The notes beneath the pieces were generated by a model, which did not search any database, was not told the DNA's origin, and saw nothing but the letters and a program-made list of their open reading frames with translations. A stretch of 7,133 bases of DNA from Deltaproteobacteria bacterium. GTDB lineage: Bacteria; Myxococcota; UBA727; JABDBI01. Below, one piece after another: positions 1-6,218 of this stretch. Within the stretch, counting starts at the first letter, position 1. Each line of letters starts with the position of its first letter. The DNA lies in the NCBI GenBank assembly GCA_016764955.1, contig JAESQZ010000176.1, forward strand, positions 1-7,133, written 5' to 3'. The position numbers were made by a program, and so were the translations under genes.

Positions 1-306
1 AAAACCTACCATTAAACCAAAACTGACTAATGTTAAAAATATAGAAACAAAAGACGTACTGAAAATCACCAAAAATTTAGCAAAGACTATTTTGTATCGG
101 GGAACCGGCGTTAACAGTAAAGTTTCTAAAGTTCCACGTTCTTTTTCACCAGCGCCTAAATCAATTGCCGGATAAAGTGCGCCAGAAAACCCGATTATGA
201 TCAGGATATAAGGTACAATTGAGCCTATTTTTTCACCTGCGGATTGACGAATATCTACCGTCGACTTTTGCACTAACTCTATAGGATTATTGACCGACTT
301 TCCTTG
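1..306 (-). pseudogene. Fragment of ABC-2 type (NatB-like) export permease, N-terminal part missing
   Basis: The minus-strand frame is open from a TAA at 309-307 to the window edge, giving about 102 codons. It contains the cytoplasmic signature GEKERGTLETLLLTPVPR preceded by a hydrophobic segment ending in GFSGALYPAIDL, and is followed by another hydrophobic segment rich in F, L, V and S. In the NatB/ABC-2 permease family this motif follows a large extracytoplasmic domain and the second membrane helix, and these proteins form the membrane half of sodium or drug efflux ABC exporters. Here the first helix and most of the extracytoplasmic domain are absent: the frame begins only about 30 codons before the membrane segment, and the DNA upstream belongs to an unrelated hydrolase. 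No ATG precedes the motif (a GTG lies at 273-271), so this looks like a decayed or recombined gene. The C-terminal part may continue outside the window. The family call is confident; non-functionality is inferred. Confidence 0.65.
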
Positions 307-316
307 TTATGCGATA

Positions 317-820
317 TTACTTAGACACTTTCCTTTCTCCCTTTTTTTGGTCGCCCCACACTGCTTGCGTAAAATCCAACAGTACGGGCAGTACCTTGTC
401 TATTTCAGTAAACTCCTGAATGTGTGTTAATCCATCAATGACTCTAGCTTGCACTAGTGAGTGAGGCAAAACCGCGCGGTATTCCTTCAGACTAGCCATA
501 GAATTCGCGTTATCCGAACCTAGCAACCAGAGTGCGGGAGCGAGTAGGTCTTTGGGCGATATTACTCGCCATTCAAGCATCGCTCTGAGCCAGGCAAACT
601 CCAAGAATATCTTGTTCGCTTGTAGAATCGCACGGTCTTCTTCGGAGAGCGAATCCCAATCGAGCGTGTTGCCGCGCCGTGCTTCTAAAATGGGTTCCCA
701 GTGATCTCGCATGCGTTCAATGTATAGGCGGAAATCGCCGGAGGCTCCGAGCCCGAATGAGATACCAATGATTGCTATACCCGCAACTCTTTCTGAATTG
801 GTCGACGCAACACTTCTATT
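317..820 (-). pseudogene. Alpha/beta hydrolase, C-terminal part only
   Basis: The frame is open from a TAG at 823-821 down to TAA at 319-317 (167 codons). An ATG at 712-710 would give a 131-residue product, but homologous-looking sequence starts further upstream (SERVAGIAIIG). That stretch resembles the strand after the nucleophile elbow in alpha/beta hydrolases. Later come a lid-like helical part (about DWDSLSEEDRAILQANKIF), the strand and acid turn LWLLGSDNANS, and the catalytic-histidine turn GLTHIQEF followed by a last helix. The likely acid (Asp) and His are therefore present, while the N-terminal core and probably the nucleophile serine are absent. GISFG formally fits GxSxG, but its position after SERVAG argues against it being the elbow. 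The frame is lost inside palindromic repeat A, so the gene was probably cut by that element or by recombination there. Downstream it abuts the permease remnant with only 7 bp between the two stops. Substrate unknown; probably not functional. Confidence 0.65.
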
Positions 821-902
821 CTATATATAAGAAGAGGAGTGTTGAAGATGAAAACTCCCGAATGGCATATTAGTAATTGGTTTTAGATAAATGCTACCCG
901 AT
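802..902. repeat. Repeat A, palindromic dispersed element (left copy)
   Basis: Two blocks match repeat B at 3885-3972 in the same order and orientation. Block 1 (802-837 against 3885-3920) aligns without gaps at 30 of 36 positions, starting TCGACGCA. Block 2 (883-902 against 3957-3972) shares TTAGATAA, TGC and CCCGAT with small gaps. The DNA between the blocks has diverged (45 against 36 bp). The left copy contains a long imperfect palindrome (808-844). It lies where the hydrolase frame breaks off and upstream of the DUF305 gene. The identity of the element is unknown. Confidence 0.6.
808..844. repeat. Imperfect 15-bp hairpin inside repeat A
   Basis: Arms 808-822 (CAACACTTCTATTCT) and 830-844 (AGAAGAGGAGTGTTG) pair with 13 Watson-Crick pairs, one G-T wobble and one A-G mismatch around a 7-nt AT loop. 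Repeat B keeps a shorter hairpin at the same place (TTCTTT at 3902-3907 with AAAGAA at 3911-3916). There is no T-tract on the plus strand, so a simple terminator reading is not favoured. A recombination or transposition end, or a structured DNA site, is possible. Confidence 0.6.
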
Positions 903-953
903 CATAGAAAGACAGTCGGCTGCATGGTCGCTTGTTCTTACTCGTCTGAGAGG

Positions 954-968
954 TTACCATTCTGGTAA
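954..968. promoter_or_regulatory. Short palindrome upstream of DUF305 gene, possible operator
   Basis: TTACC-ATTCT-GGTAA is a perfect 5-bp dyad with a 5-bp centre, ending 61 bp before the ATG at 1030. A weak promoter could overlap it: TTGTTC at 932-937, then 17 bp, then TACCAT at 955-960. This arrangement would suit a regulator of the downstream gene, but the palindrome is short and no regulator gene is visible in the window. Confidence 0.25.
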
Positions 969-1029
969 TTTGAGTGAATAGGAAAGCTTGGCAACTTCCG
1001 AACAAAAATAAAACACAGGAACCATTCCA

Positions 1030-3513
1030 ATGACCTCCATCCCCTTTTCCCTGATTCGACTATTTATACGTACTTTAGCGGGTGCCTTTCTTTTCTCTCT
1101 GGCAACTATTGGCATGGCCCAAAATGCACCTATCGTTCAACCGGGTGCACCAGGCGAAGAGACGCGTGAACTTAGTGCAGAAGAGGCGATCAAGATTGCT
1201 AATACCAGCTATTCGCCGGACGATGCACAGTTCATGAAGGACATGATCCCGCATCATCACCAAGCCATCGAGATGGCTGAACTGGTGGCCGATCGTACCA
1301 ACCTGCAAGAGATTAATGATGTGGCGGGACGTATCAATGCCTCACAGGAAGACGAGATCAAATTTATGCAACAGTGGTTGCGCGAGCGCGGCGAGCCCGT
1401 GCCAGAGCCAACGGCACACGATGCGATGCACACTTCGCACGAAATGGCTGGCATGGCTTCACCCGAACAGATGGCCAAGCTTGCTAATTTGAAAGGTACA
1501 GAATTTGACCGGCTGTTTCTGGAGTTGATGATCGTCCATCACGAGGGCGCAGTGAAGATGGTCGAGAAGTTACTTGAACAGCCTGGATCGGCTTACGACA
1601 CCGTGTTGTTTCAGTTCACCGACGACATCACTAATGATCAGACTACCGAGATAGAGCGCATGAATGCGGTTCTGGTCAGTCTGTCTACCGATGCCCGTGC
1701 AGGCCTCTCAGCTGGCTTTGACGACGCCGGCCAAGCGCTGATGAACCTTGAACTTGTGGCCTCTTTACCCAAGCCGGCCGGATTCTTCGACCCGAAGAAT
1801 CCCAGCGGACTGCCAATGGCGATACCCAAGAAGGACTCTGATAAGGAAGATTCTGATGCAAAGGATGCTGAAGAAAAGGACGAGGCGGATGACGATGACC
1901 AGAGTAACGATGACACTGAGTGGGGCGAGCGTTCGCCACTTTTGAGTTTCTCCAACACAGACATGGCTTTCTCTGGCGACAAGTTGGTGACCGGTAGTTA
2001 CCATGGTTTCAACGTCTACCAGTTGCAGAAGGATGGAATTCCGACGCTTTTTAGTTCGATAGTCTGTCCTGGTGGCCAGGGCGATGTCTCTATTGTCGGT
2101 GACCTTCTGATTATGTCGGTGGAGCAGACTCGAGGGCGGGTCGATTGTGGCCTCGAGGGTATCAACGGTGACGTCAGTAAAGACCGCTTCCGAGGACTTC
2201 GTATTTTCGATATCAGCGACATAGCACGGCCGGTGCAAGTAGGCCAGGTCCAAACTTGTCGCGGTTCGCATACCCATTCAGTGGTTTCTGGCCCCGGCCA
2301 AGACGGCAAGATCATTGTCTTCAATTCCGGCACCTCTTCTGTGCGTAAAGGTGATGAGTTGGAAGGTTGCTTTGACGAAACTCCCGGCGATGAGCGAACT
2401 GCGCTGTTTCGCATCGACGTTATCGAGATCCCGGTGGATGATCCGTCCAAGTCACGCATCGTTAGCAGTCCCAGCGTATTTGCCGATCCTGAGACAGGCA
2501 GATTAGGCGGCCTATGGCAAGGTGGCGATCACGGCGATGACACGCAGGAGACAGAACAGACCAACCAATGTCATGACATCACGGTGTTTCCTGAGCTTAA
2601 TATTGCCGGCGGTGCGTGCTCGGGTAACGGAATATTGTTCGATATATCCGATCCGTTTAATCCCAAGCGCATTGACGAGGTTGTCGATAAGGGTTTTGCC
2701 TACTGGCACTCGGCAACATTCAACAACGACGGTACCAAAGTCCTGTTCACTGACGAGTGGGGCGGCGGCAGTCGACCGCGCTGTCGCACCCATGACAAGA
2801 AAAACTGGGGTGCAGATGCCATTTACGACATCGTTGACGGAAAGCTCGAGTTTCGCAGCTACTTTAAACTACCTGCGCCACAGGTTGATCAGGAAAACTG
2901 CGTAGCGCACAACGGCTCTATTGTGCCGGTTCCAGGCCGCGATATTTTCGTTCAATCTTGGTATCAAGGTGGCATCTCAGTGATCGATTTTACTGACTCA
3001 GCCAAACCATTTGAGATCGCCTACTTCGACCGCGGACCCATTCATGAAGAGCATTTAATCCTTGGCGGGTTCTGGTCATCCTACTGGTATAAAGGCAAAA
3101 TCTACGGCACTGAGATTGCACGCGGACTGGATGTGTTGGCACTGGTTCCAAGTGAACACTTGTCCGCAAACGAGATTGCCGCGGCAGAGATAGCAAATCA
3201 GGGTAAGCGGTTCAATCCGCAGCAACAGTTCCGCGTAAGTTGGCCGGCCGAGCCAGTCGTGGCAAGGGCTTATATTGATCAGCTGGAGCGCGGCGAAATG
3301 CTATCGACATCAATGTTGTCGAATCTAAATGCAGTGTTGACCCGGTCAGATTCACTGCTTAAAGATGGCACTAGCGACAAAAAGCTGGCTGCGAACCTTG
3401 TGTCACTGGCACTGGCGGTGGGTTTGAAAGAGAACATTAGCGACGCCACCACGATGAAGCGGCTGACCGCGCTGACTGATATCCTGACCAGGATAGCGAC
3501 CAGGCTACGCTGA
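1030..3513 (+). CDS. Secreted DUF305 / LVIVD-type beta-propeller fusion protein
   Basis: The product has 827 residues. The start is supported by AGGAA at 1017-1021, 8 nt before the ATG. Residues 1-30 form a signal peptide (basic RLFIR, hydrophobic core, likely cleavage after GMA), so the protein is exported. Residues 62-215 are a DUF305 domain made of two similar helical halves with the motifs FMKDMIPHHHQAIEMAEL (His75-77) and LELMIVHHEGAVKMVEKL (His170-171). Between them is a His/Met-rich stretch (about 130-148), a possible metal-binding patch. A strongly acidic linker (about 267-299, Asp/Glu/Lys/Ser) leads into a C-terminal beta-propeller of LVIVD type (about 303-710) with repeats such as GILFDISDPFNPKR and ISVIDFTDSAKPFEIAYFD and eight cysteines. 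The tail (about 745-827) is helical. DUF305 proteins are often linked to copper or metal handling, but the biochemical role of this fusion is not established. The gene appears single, intact and more GC-rich than its surroundings, and lies between repeats A and B. Confidence 0.9.
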   Translation: MTSIPFSLIRLFIRTLAGAFLFSLATIGMAQNAPIVQPGAPGEETRELSAEEAIKIANTSYSPDDAQFMKDMIPHHHQAIEMAELVADRTNLQEINDVAGRINASQEDEIKFMQQWLRERGEPVPEPTAHDAMHTSHEMAGMASPEQMAKLANLKGTEFDRLFLELMIVHHEGAVKMVEKLLEQPGSAYDTVLFQFTDDITNDQTTEIERMNAVLVSLSTDARAGLSAGFDDAGQALMNLELVASLPKPAGFFDPKNPSGLPMAIPKKDSDKEDSDAKDAEEKDEADDDDQSNDDTEWGERSPLLSFSNTDMAFSGDKLVTGSYHGFNVYQLQKDGIPTLFSSIVCPGGQGDVSIVGDLLIMSVEQTRGRVDCGLEGINGDVSKDRFRGLRIFDISDIARPVQVGQVQTCRGSHTHSVVSGPGQDGKIIVFNSGTSSVRKGDELEGCFDETPGDERTALFRIDVIEIPVDDPSKSRIVSSPSVFADPETGRLGGLWQGGDHGDDTQETEQTNQCHDITVFPELNIAGGACSGNGILFDISDPFNPKRIDEVVDKGFAYWHSATFNNDGTKVLFTDEWGGGSRPRCRTHDKKNWGADAIYDIVDGKLEFRSYFKLPAPQVDQENCVAHNGSIVPVPGRDIFVQSWYQGGISVIDFTDSAKPFEIAYFDRGPIHEEHLILGGFWSSYWYKGKIYGTEIARGLDVLALVPSEHLSANEIAAAEIANQGKRFNPQQQFRVSWPAEPVVARAYIDQLERGEMLSTSMLSNLNAVLTRSDSLLKDGTSDKKLAANLVSLALAVGLKENISDATTMKRLTALTDILTRIATRLR

Positions 3514-3522
3514 AGCTGACGC

Positions 3523-3558
3523 CATAAGAATGGCTTGAAAAACCAAGCCATTCTTATG
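3523..3558 (+). terminator. Perfect 15-bp hairpin after the DUF305 gene
   Basis: CATAAGAATGGCTTG (3523-3537) and its exact reverse complement (3544-3558) enclose a 6-nt loop, AAAAAC, starting 9 nt after the stop codon. Position and stem length fit a transcription end or an RNA-stabilising 3' hairpin. No T-run follows on the plus strand, so efficient intrinsic termination is uncertain. Confidence 0.55.
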
Positions 3559-3884
3559 CCTGTCCAAATGCCAAATCAAACGGGCAAGACTCTCCTCAAA
3601 CGTGAATTTCATTAGAAGATGCCCGTGATGAATCTGAAGCAAAACCCTTTTCGGCAGTCCTTGCCAGAAGCATAGTGCAATCCTTTGCATATTTACCTTA
3701 TGGTTACACTTTATCAATCTGGTTATGTTTGCAATCGATTAGAACGGTTTTTGGTTGTAAGTCATCAGCTTGAATGGGTTTGAGAGTAGTTATCTTGCCA
3801 GAGCCTGAATGGTTGTTATCTAAAGATGTGGCTCTATCTATCTAACATTCATCTATGTCTGCTTTGGGTTGTGAATTCAACTGA
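3559..3884. other. Intergenic stretch with no recognisable gene
   Basis: These 326 bp contain no frame with both a convincing start site and recognisable protein features. A 70-codon minus-strand frame (3717-3505) reads straight through the perfect hairpin and into the end of the DUF305 gene, and has no visible ribosome-binding site or domain. The DNA is AT-rich compared with the preceding gene. No RNA gene was recognised. Confidence 0.5.
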
Positions 3885-3972
3885 TCGACGCAGCACTACT
3901 ATTCTTTAAAAAAGAAAAGGTAATTAGTATCTTGTTTTTATGTGAATAAAAAATCCTTAGATAATGCCCGAT
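3885..3972. repeat. Repeat B, palindromic dispersed element (right copy)
   Basis: This is the direct-orientation partner of repeat A: 30 of 36 ungapped matches in block 1, plus the TTAGATAA...CCCGAT block at its end. The core keeps a small hairpin (TTCTTT, AAA, AAAGAA at 3902-3916). Together the two copies bracket about 3 kb holding only the DUF305 gene and its flanks. Confidence 0.6.
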
Positions 3973-3983
3973 TCTTGGCATGT

Positions 3984-4015
3984 GTATTTACCTTCATCAA
4001 GGTGTAGGTAAATAC
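3984..4015. repeat. Perfect 10-bp inverted repeat, possible terminator or operator
   Basis: GTATTTACCT (3984-3993) and AGGTAAATAC (4006-4015) are exact reverse complements separated by 12 nt. It lies 74 bp beyond the stop of the minus-strand SRPBCC gene. Continuing on the minus strand there is a second small hairpin (ATGCC at 3964-3968 with GGCAT at 3977-3981) and then a run of six T, so the pair could end SRPBCC transcription. A protein-binding operator is the alternative. Confidence 0.35.
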
Positions 4016-4089
4016 GATAACTCACTCTATGATTTCATAATCAATTCAATTTGATAGCCAGAGTTGATCGATACCTCACTGAAAATCAC

Positions 4090-4521
4090 TCACGCATCTA
4101 AGCGACTCTCATAGGGAACTAACTCACCATGCTCAAGATACCGCCGCAATATTCTCAGATACATAGCCCAACAGTTGCAGGAGATTTTGTAATGCTCATT
4201 GGCGCTCGACCAGCCTGAATGGTAGAAGTGTACCCAGGTTGTATCACCTCGGGCCTCCAACCGAAAGCCCACCCGGGTACCGCTCCAATCTTTATCCGCG
4301 CGTAAAATCTCTAATTCAAATTTGGTATTGGGTAAGTAGCGAGTTACCTTAGCGAGCCAGTAGTACTGTGACCCAAACCAAAGATCGTACTCGGCTCCTT
4401 CGGCGGGCTTTCCTATCGACCGTTTGGTCCACCAGCAGTCCAACCCCAGAGGAGTGCTCACCGCTTGAAATACTCGAATAAGCGGGACCTTGATCGGAAA
4501 GTCATGAAAGATGTCAGCCAC
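4090..4521 (-). CDS. SRPBCC / AHSA1-like domain protein
   Basis: The 143-residue product is a single START-like (SRPBCC, AHSA1 type) domain. Features seen: the opening strand ADIFHDFPIKVPLIRVFQAV, the helix motif STPLGLDCWWTKRS (residues 22-35), GAEYDLWFG (42-50), the strands VTRYLPNTKFELEI (59-72) and TTWVHFYHSGW (94-104), and a long C-terminal helix NCWAMYLRILRRYLEHGE. These proteins form a helix-grip fold around a hydrophobic cavity. Specific ligands are usually unknown, and this sequence does not reveal one. The start is the GTG at 4521-4519, with AGGAG 6 nt upstream. The first ATG of the frame (4647) lies upstream of the best promoter, and the residues it would add do not look like this family. 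The gene is monocistronic here, and the insertion sequence sits about 275 bp upstream of its start. Confidence 0.85.
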   Translation of the reverse strand: MADIFHDFPIKVPLIRVFQAVSTPLGLDCWWTKRSIGKPAEGAEYDLWFGSQYYWLAKVTRYLPNTKFELEILRADKDWSGTRVGFRLEARGDTTWVHFYHSGWSSANEHYKISCNCWAMYLRILRRYLEHGELVPYESRLDA

Positions 4522-4527
4522 GGTTTT

Positions 4528-4532
4528 CTCCT
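4528..4532 (-). promoter_or_regulatory. Ribosome-binding site that fixes the GTG start
   Basis: AGGAG on the minus strand is 6 nt before GTG 4521-4519, an ideal Shine-Dalgarno placement. It decides for GTG over the upstream in-frame ATG at 4647. Confidence 0.75.
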
Positions 4533-4582
4533 GATACCTTGCCAGCAAACGTGAGATTGTGGCAGAAGGCCTTAAGATACCA

Positions 4583-4611
4583 ATTAAATTAAAAAAACAG
4601 GAAAATATCAA
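4583..4611 (-). promoter_or_regulatory. Sigma70-like promoter of the SRPBCC gene
   Basis: On the minus strand, TTGATA (4611-4606) and TTTAAT (4588-4583) are separated by exactly 17 bp, each one mismatch from the -35 and -10 consensus. Transcription would start near 4576, about 55 nt before the GTG. The promoter lies wholly between the gene and the insertion sequence, so the insertion should not have removed it. Confidence 0.6.
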
Positions 4612-4802
4612 GAGCTTTCGTGGAAAACCGTTATGGGAAGGCAGCACAGGCTTATTCTAGTCCTTACCTTTAATTTCGAGATGTAACTTAGCACCAGAGC
4701 TATTAACAAAGACGCTTATACATACTTTCTCCTTATCAAAAAAACAGACAGCCTACTAATAGGTATTCTCTCAGTAAGTCCTTTTATAATTAGACTGATG
4801 AG

Positions 4803-4813
4803 ATGGACACCTC
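4803..4813 (+). repeat. Left subterminal inverted repeat of the IS
   Basis: ATGGACACCTC is the exact reverse complement of 6205-6215. The seven outer bases (TGATGAG) are not repeated at the other end, which is the asymmetric arrangement of IS1111-group elements. Confidence 0.85.
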
Positions 4814-4882
4814 CCCCTATATCGGCGTCATAATGCGCCATACTTGTAGATGAACTTTCAACAAGTAGAGAAGGAGATATCC

Positions 4883-5902
4883 ATGAATGATATTAAACTA
4901 ATGGCCGTAGATTTGGCAAAAAATATTTTTCAAGTTTGCGCGTTGGATAAGCACAACAACGTACTTTTTAATAAAAAAATTAAGCGCAATCAGTTGGTTA
5001 AATTTATGTCGCAACAAACGCCATCACCGGTTTATATGGAAGCTTGTTATTCCTCTAACTATTGGGCTCGCCAATTTAACCAGATGAAACATCAATCGTT
5101 CTTAATTCCTGCTCAACATGTCACCCCATTTGTTCGTGGCAATAAGAACGATCACAACGATGCACTCGCCATTGCTGAGTGTTCCAAGCGTCCCAATTTA
5201 AAATTTGTACCGGTTAAAACAGAACGGCAACAAGAAATCATTGCGACTCATCGCATTCGACGTCGATTAGTTAAAAGTAGAACACAGATCAATAATCAAA
5301 CACGAGGTCTGCTAAGTGATTTCGGGATAATTATAGGACTAGGACCACTTAATTTTAAAAAGGCAATCTACGCTCTCCAAACAAGCGAAATACTATCAGC
5401 GCAATTTCGACTAAACCTCTTATCACTTAAGCAAGAGCTTGATTTTATCTCTGACAAAATAGGGCGACTAGAGGAATCATTAACAGAATTTTACGACAGT
5501 GATCCTAATTGTCATATCGTCCGTTCTATACCTGGGTATGGTCTCATTACGACCACATTGCTTACCGCGATGATAGACAAAGGCCAAGCTTTTTCCTGTG
5601 CGCCAGACGTTGGCGTTTGGGTCGGATTAACTCCCAAACAATATGCCAGCGGTGATAAGTCGAAACTAGGAGGGATCACCAAGCGAGGTGATCGTTACCT
5701 TCGAACAGTGCTGGTGCAAGCAGCACAGACAGCGATTAACTGGTCTGCAAAACGAGATGATCATTATAGTTTATGGATAAAACAACTCGTTCTTCGATTA
5801 GGGCGAAAGAAAGCAGCTGTTGCCGTCGCTCACAAAATGATTAAATTAGCATGGACTTTATTACAGAAACAGGAGGTATTTCGGCTGAAACCGTCCCATT
5901 AG
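4883..5902 (+). CDS. IS110-family (IS1111-group) transposase, DEDD type
   Basis: The product has 339 residues, close to the usual length. The start chosen is ATG 4883, with AAGGAG 6 nt upstream; an ATG 33 bp earlier has no such site. The N-terminal RuvC-like domain begins KLMAVDLAKNIFQVCALD. The likely DEDD residues are Asp10, Glu53 (in YMEACYSS), and Asp90 and Asp93 (in GNKNDHNDALAIAE). The middle is helical (about 110-205). The C-terminal Transposase_20 domain holds SIPGYGLITTTLL (215-227) and YASGDKSKLGGITKRGDRYLR (254-274), where Ser256 is the likely nucleophile serine of the family. These enzymes move the element through a circular intermediate, guided by an element-encoded RNA (bridge RNA or seekRNA). 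Expression would depend on the promoter formed when the ends join. No frameshift or stop is seen. Confidence 0.93.
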   Translation: MNDIKLMAVDLAKNIFQVCALDKHNNVLFNKKIKRNQLVKFMSQQTPSPVYMEACYSSNYWARQFNQMKHQSFLIPAQHVTPFVRGNKNDHNDALAIAECSKRPNLKFVPVKTERQQEIIATHRIRRRLVKSRTQINNQTRGLLSDFGIIIGLGPLNFKKAIYALQTSEILSAQFRLNLLSLKQELDFISDKIGRLEESLTEFYDSDPNCHIVRSIPGYGLITTTLLTAMIDKGQAFSCAPDVGVWVGLTPKQYASGDKSKLGGITKRGDRYLRTVLVQAAQTAINWSAKRDDHYSLWIKQLVLRLGRKKAAVAVAHKMIKLAWTLLQKQEVFRLKPSH

Positions 5903-6204
5903 AGTTTATCCCGTCCCGTTGTGCACAAGTTGATGAGATAACCGGTTTATCCGGCCTACTCTAAACTCGTATAAGACAAGGCACTTGATGCCGTCTGGCT
6001 GTATTGAGTGAGTAGGTGCGGATATCATCTGGGGCCAAGGTAAAAAAATACCTTTTAAGAGAGCCCGTATATATGTCAGCACAATTATTTAAGTTCGATA
6101 AACCGACTTCTCAATTTGCATTAACTGAGGCGATAAACTTTTCCTAACACGGAAAATAACCGAATTATATTTCGGTTATTGGATAGGTACGGCTTGACTT
6201 ATTA
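5903..6204 (+). ncRNA. Candidate seekRNA/bridge RNA region of the IS
   Basis: No protein is encoded between the transposase stop and the right inverted repeat. In IS1111-group elements the guide RNA is encoded downstream of the transposase, so this is the expected location; exact RNA ends cannot be read. Structures seen: GCCT (5954-5957) pairing with AGGC (5979-5982) around a 21-nt loop; GGCA/TGCC (5980-5992, an alternative to the first stem); AAGGTA (6037-6042) with TACCTT (6049-6054); and the perfect 10-bp stem 6155-6180. The first loop contains TATAAGACA (5970-5978), exactly complementary to TGTCTTATA (6219-6227), the DNA immediately outside the right end including the shared TG. Confidence 0.5.
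6155..6180 (+). terminator. Perfect 10-bp hairpin near the right end of the IS
   Basis: AATAACCGAA (6155-6164) and TTCGGTTATT (6171-6180) enclose a 6-nt loop, TTATAT, 24 bp before the right inverted repeat. It may end or stabilise the guide RNA or the transposase transcript. No long T-run follows, so the exact role is open. Confidence 0.45.
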
Positions 6205-6218
6205 GAGGTGTCCATATA
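6194..6218 (+). promoter_or_regulatory. Right half of a junction promoter completed on circularisation
   Basis: TTGACT (6194-6199) is a near-consensus -35. In the inserted form the sequence 17 bp further on is TATGTC, a poor -10. If the right tip (6218) joins the left tip (4796), those six bases become TATGAT, a good -10 at the ideal 17-bp spacing, directed at the transposase about 80 nt downstream. Junction promoters of this kind are known for IS110-family circles. Confidence 0.65.
6205..6215 (-). repeat. Right subterminal inverted repeat of the IS
   Basis: GAGGTGTCCAT is the exact reverse complement of 4803-4813. Three further bases (ATA) complete the element on this side. Confidence 0.85.

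Larger units (their letters stand above)
4796..6218 (+). mobile_element. IS110-family insertion sequence, IS1111 group, apparently intact
   Basis: The element is about 1,423 bp and contains one transposase gene, a short left non-coding part (87 bp) and a long right non-coding part (316 bp). The 11-bp inverted repeats ATGGACACCTC (4803-4813) and GAGGTGTCCAT (6205-6215) are perfect and subterminal, 7 bp from the left tip and 3 bp from the right tip, the spacing typical of the IS1111 group. No target duplication is visible beyond a shared TG: it occurs at 4796-4797 and 6219-6220, so the ends can be shifted by up to 2 bp, as expected for recombination at a short core. Removing the element rejoins ATTAGAC with TGTCTTAT. 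The transposase frame is complete with all expected acidic residues, so the copy may be active. Confidence 0.85.

Noticed and set aside
802..902. Integron attC site in repeat A
   Set aside because: CAAC and GTTG mirror each other, but the flanking bases do not fit RYYYAAC/GTTRRRY, the hairpin is shorter than usual attC sites, repeat B does not keep those triplets, and no integrase is present.
1765..2277. A 170-codon minus-strand open frame inside the DUF305 gene
   Set aside because: It lies antisense to clearly coding, domain-bearing sequence and shows no recognisable protein features. The same holds for the other shorter frames within 1075-3551.
3505..3717. A 70-codon minus-strand frame after the DUF305 gene
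   Set aside because: It reads through the perfect hairpin and into the end of the opposite gene, has no convincing ribosome-binding site and matches no family I recognise.
4636..4665. Possible third copy of the repeat (GCAGCAC followed by TATTCT)
   Set aside because: Only two short words match, with different spacing, and the second block is absent. Chance similarity is likely.
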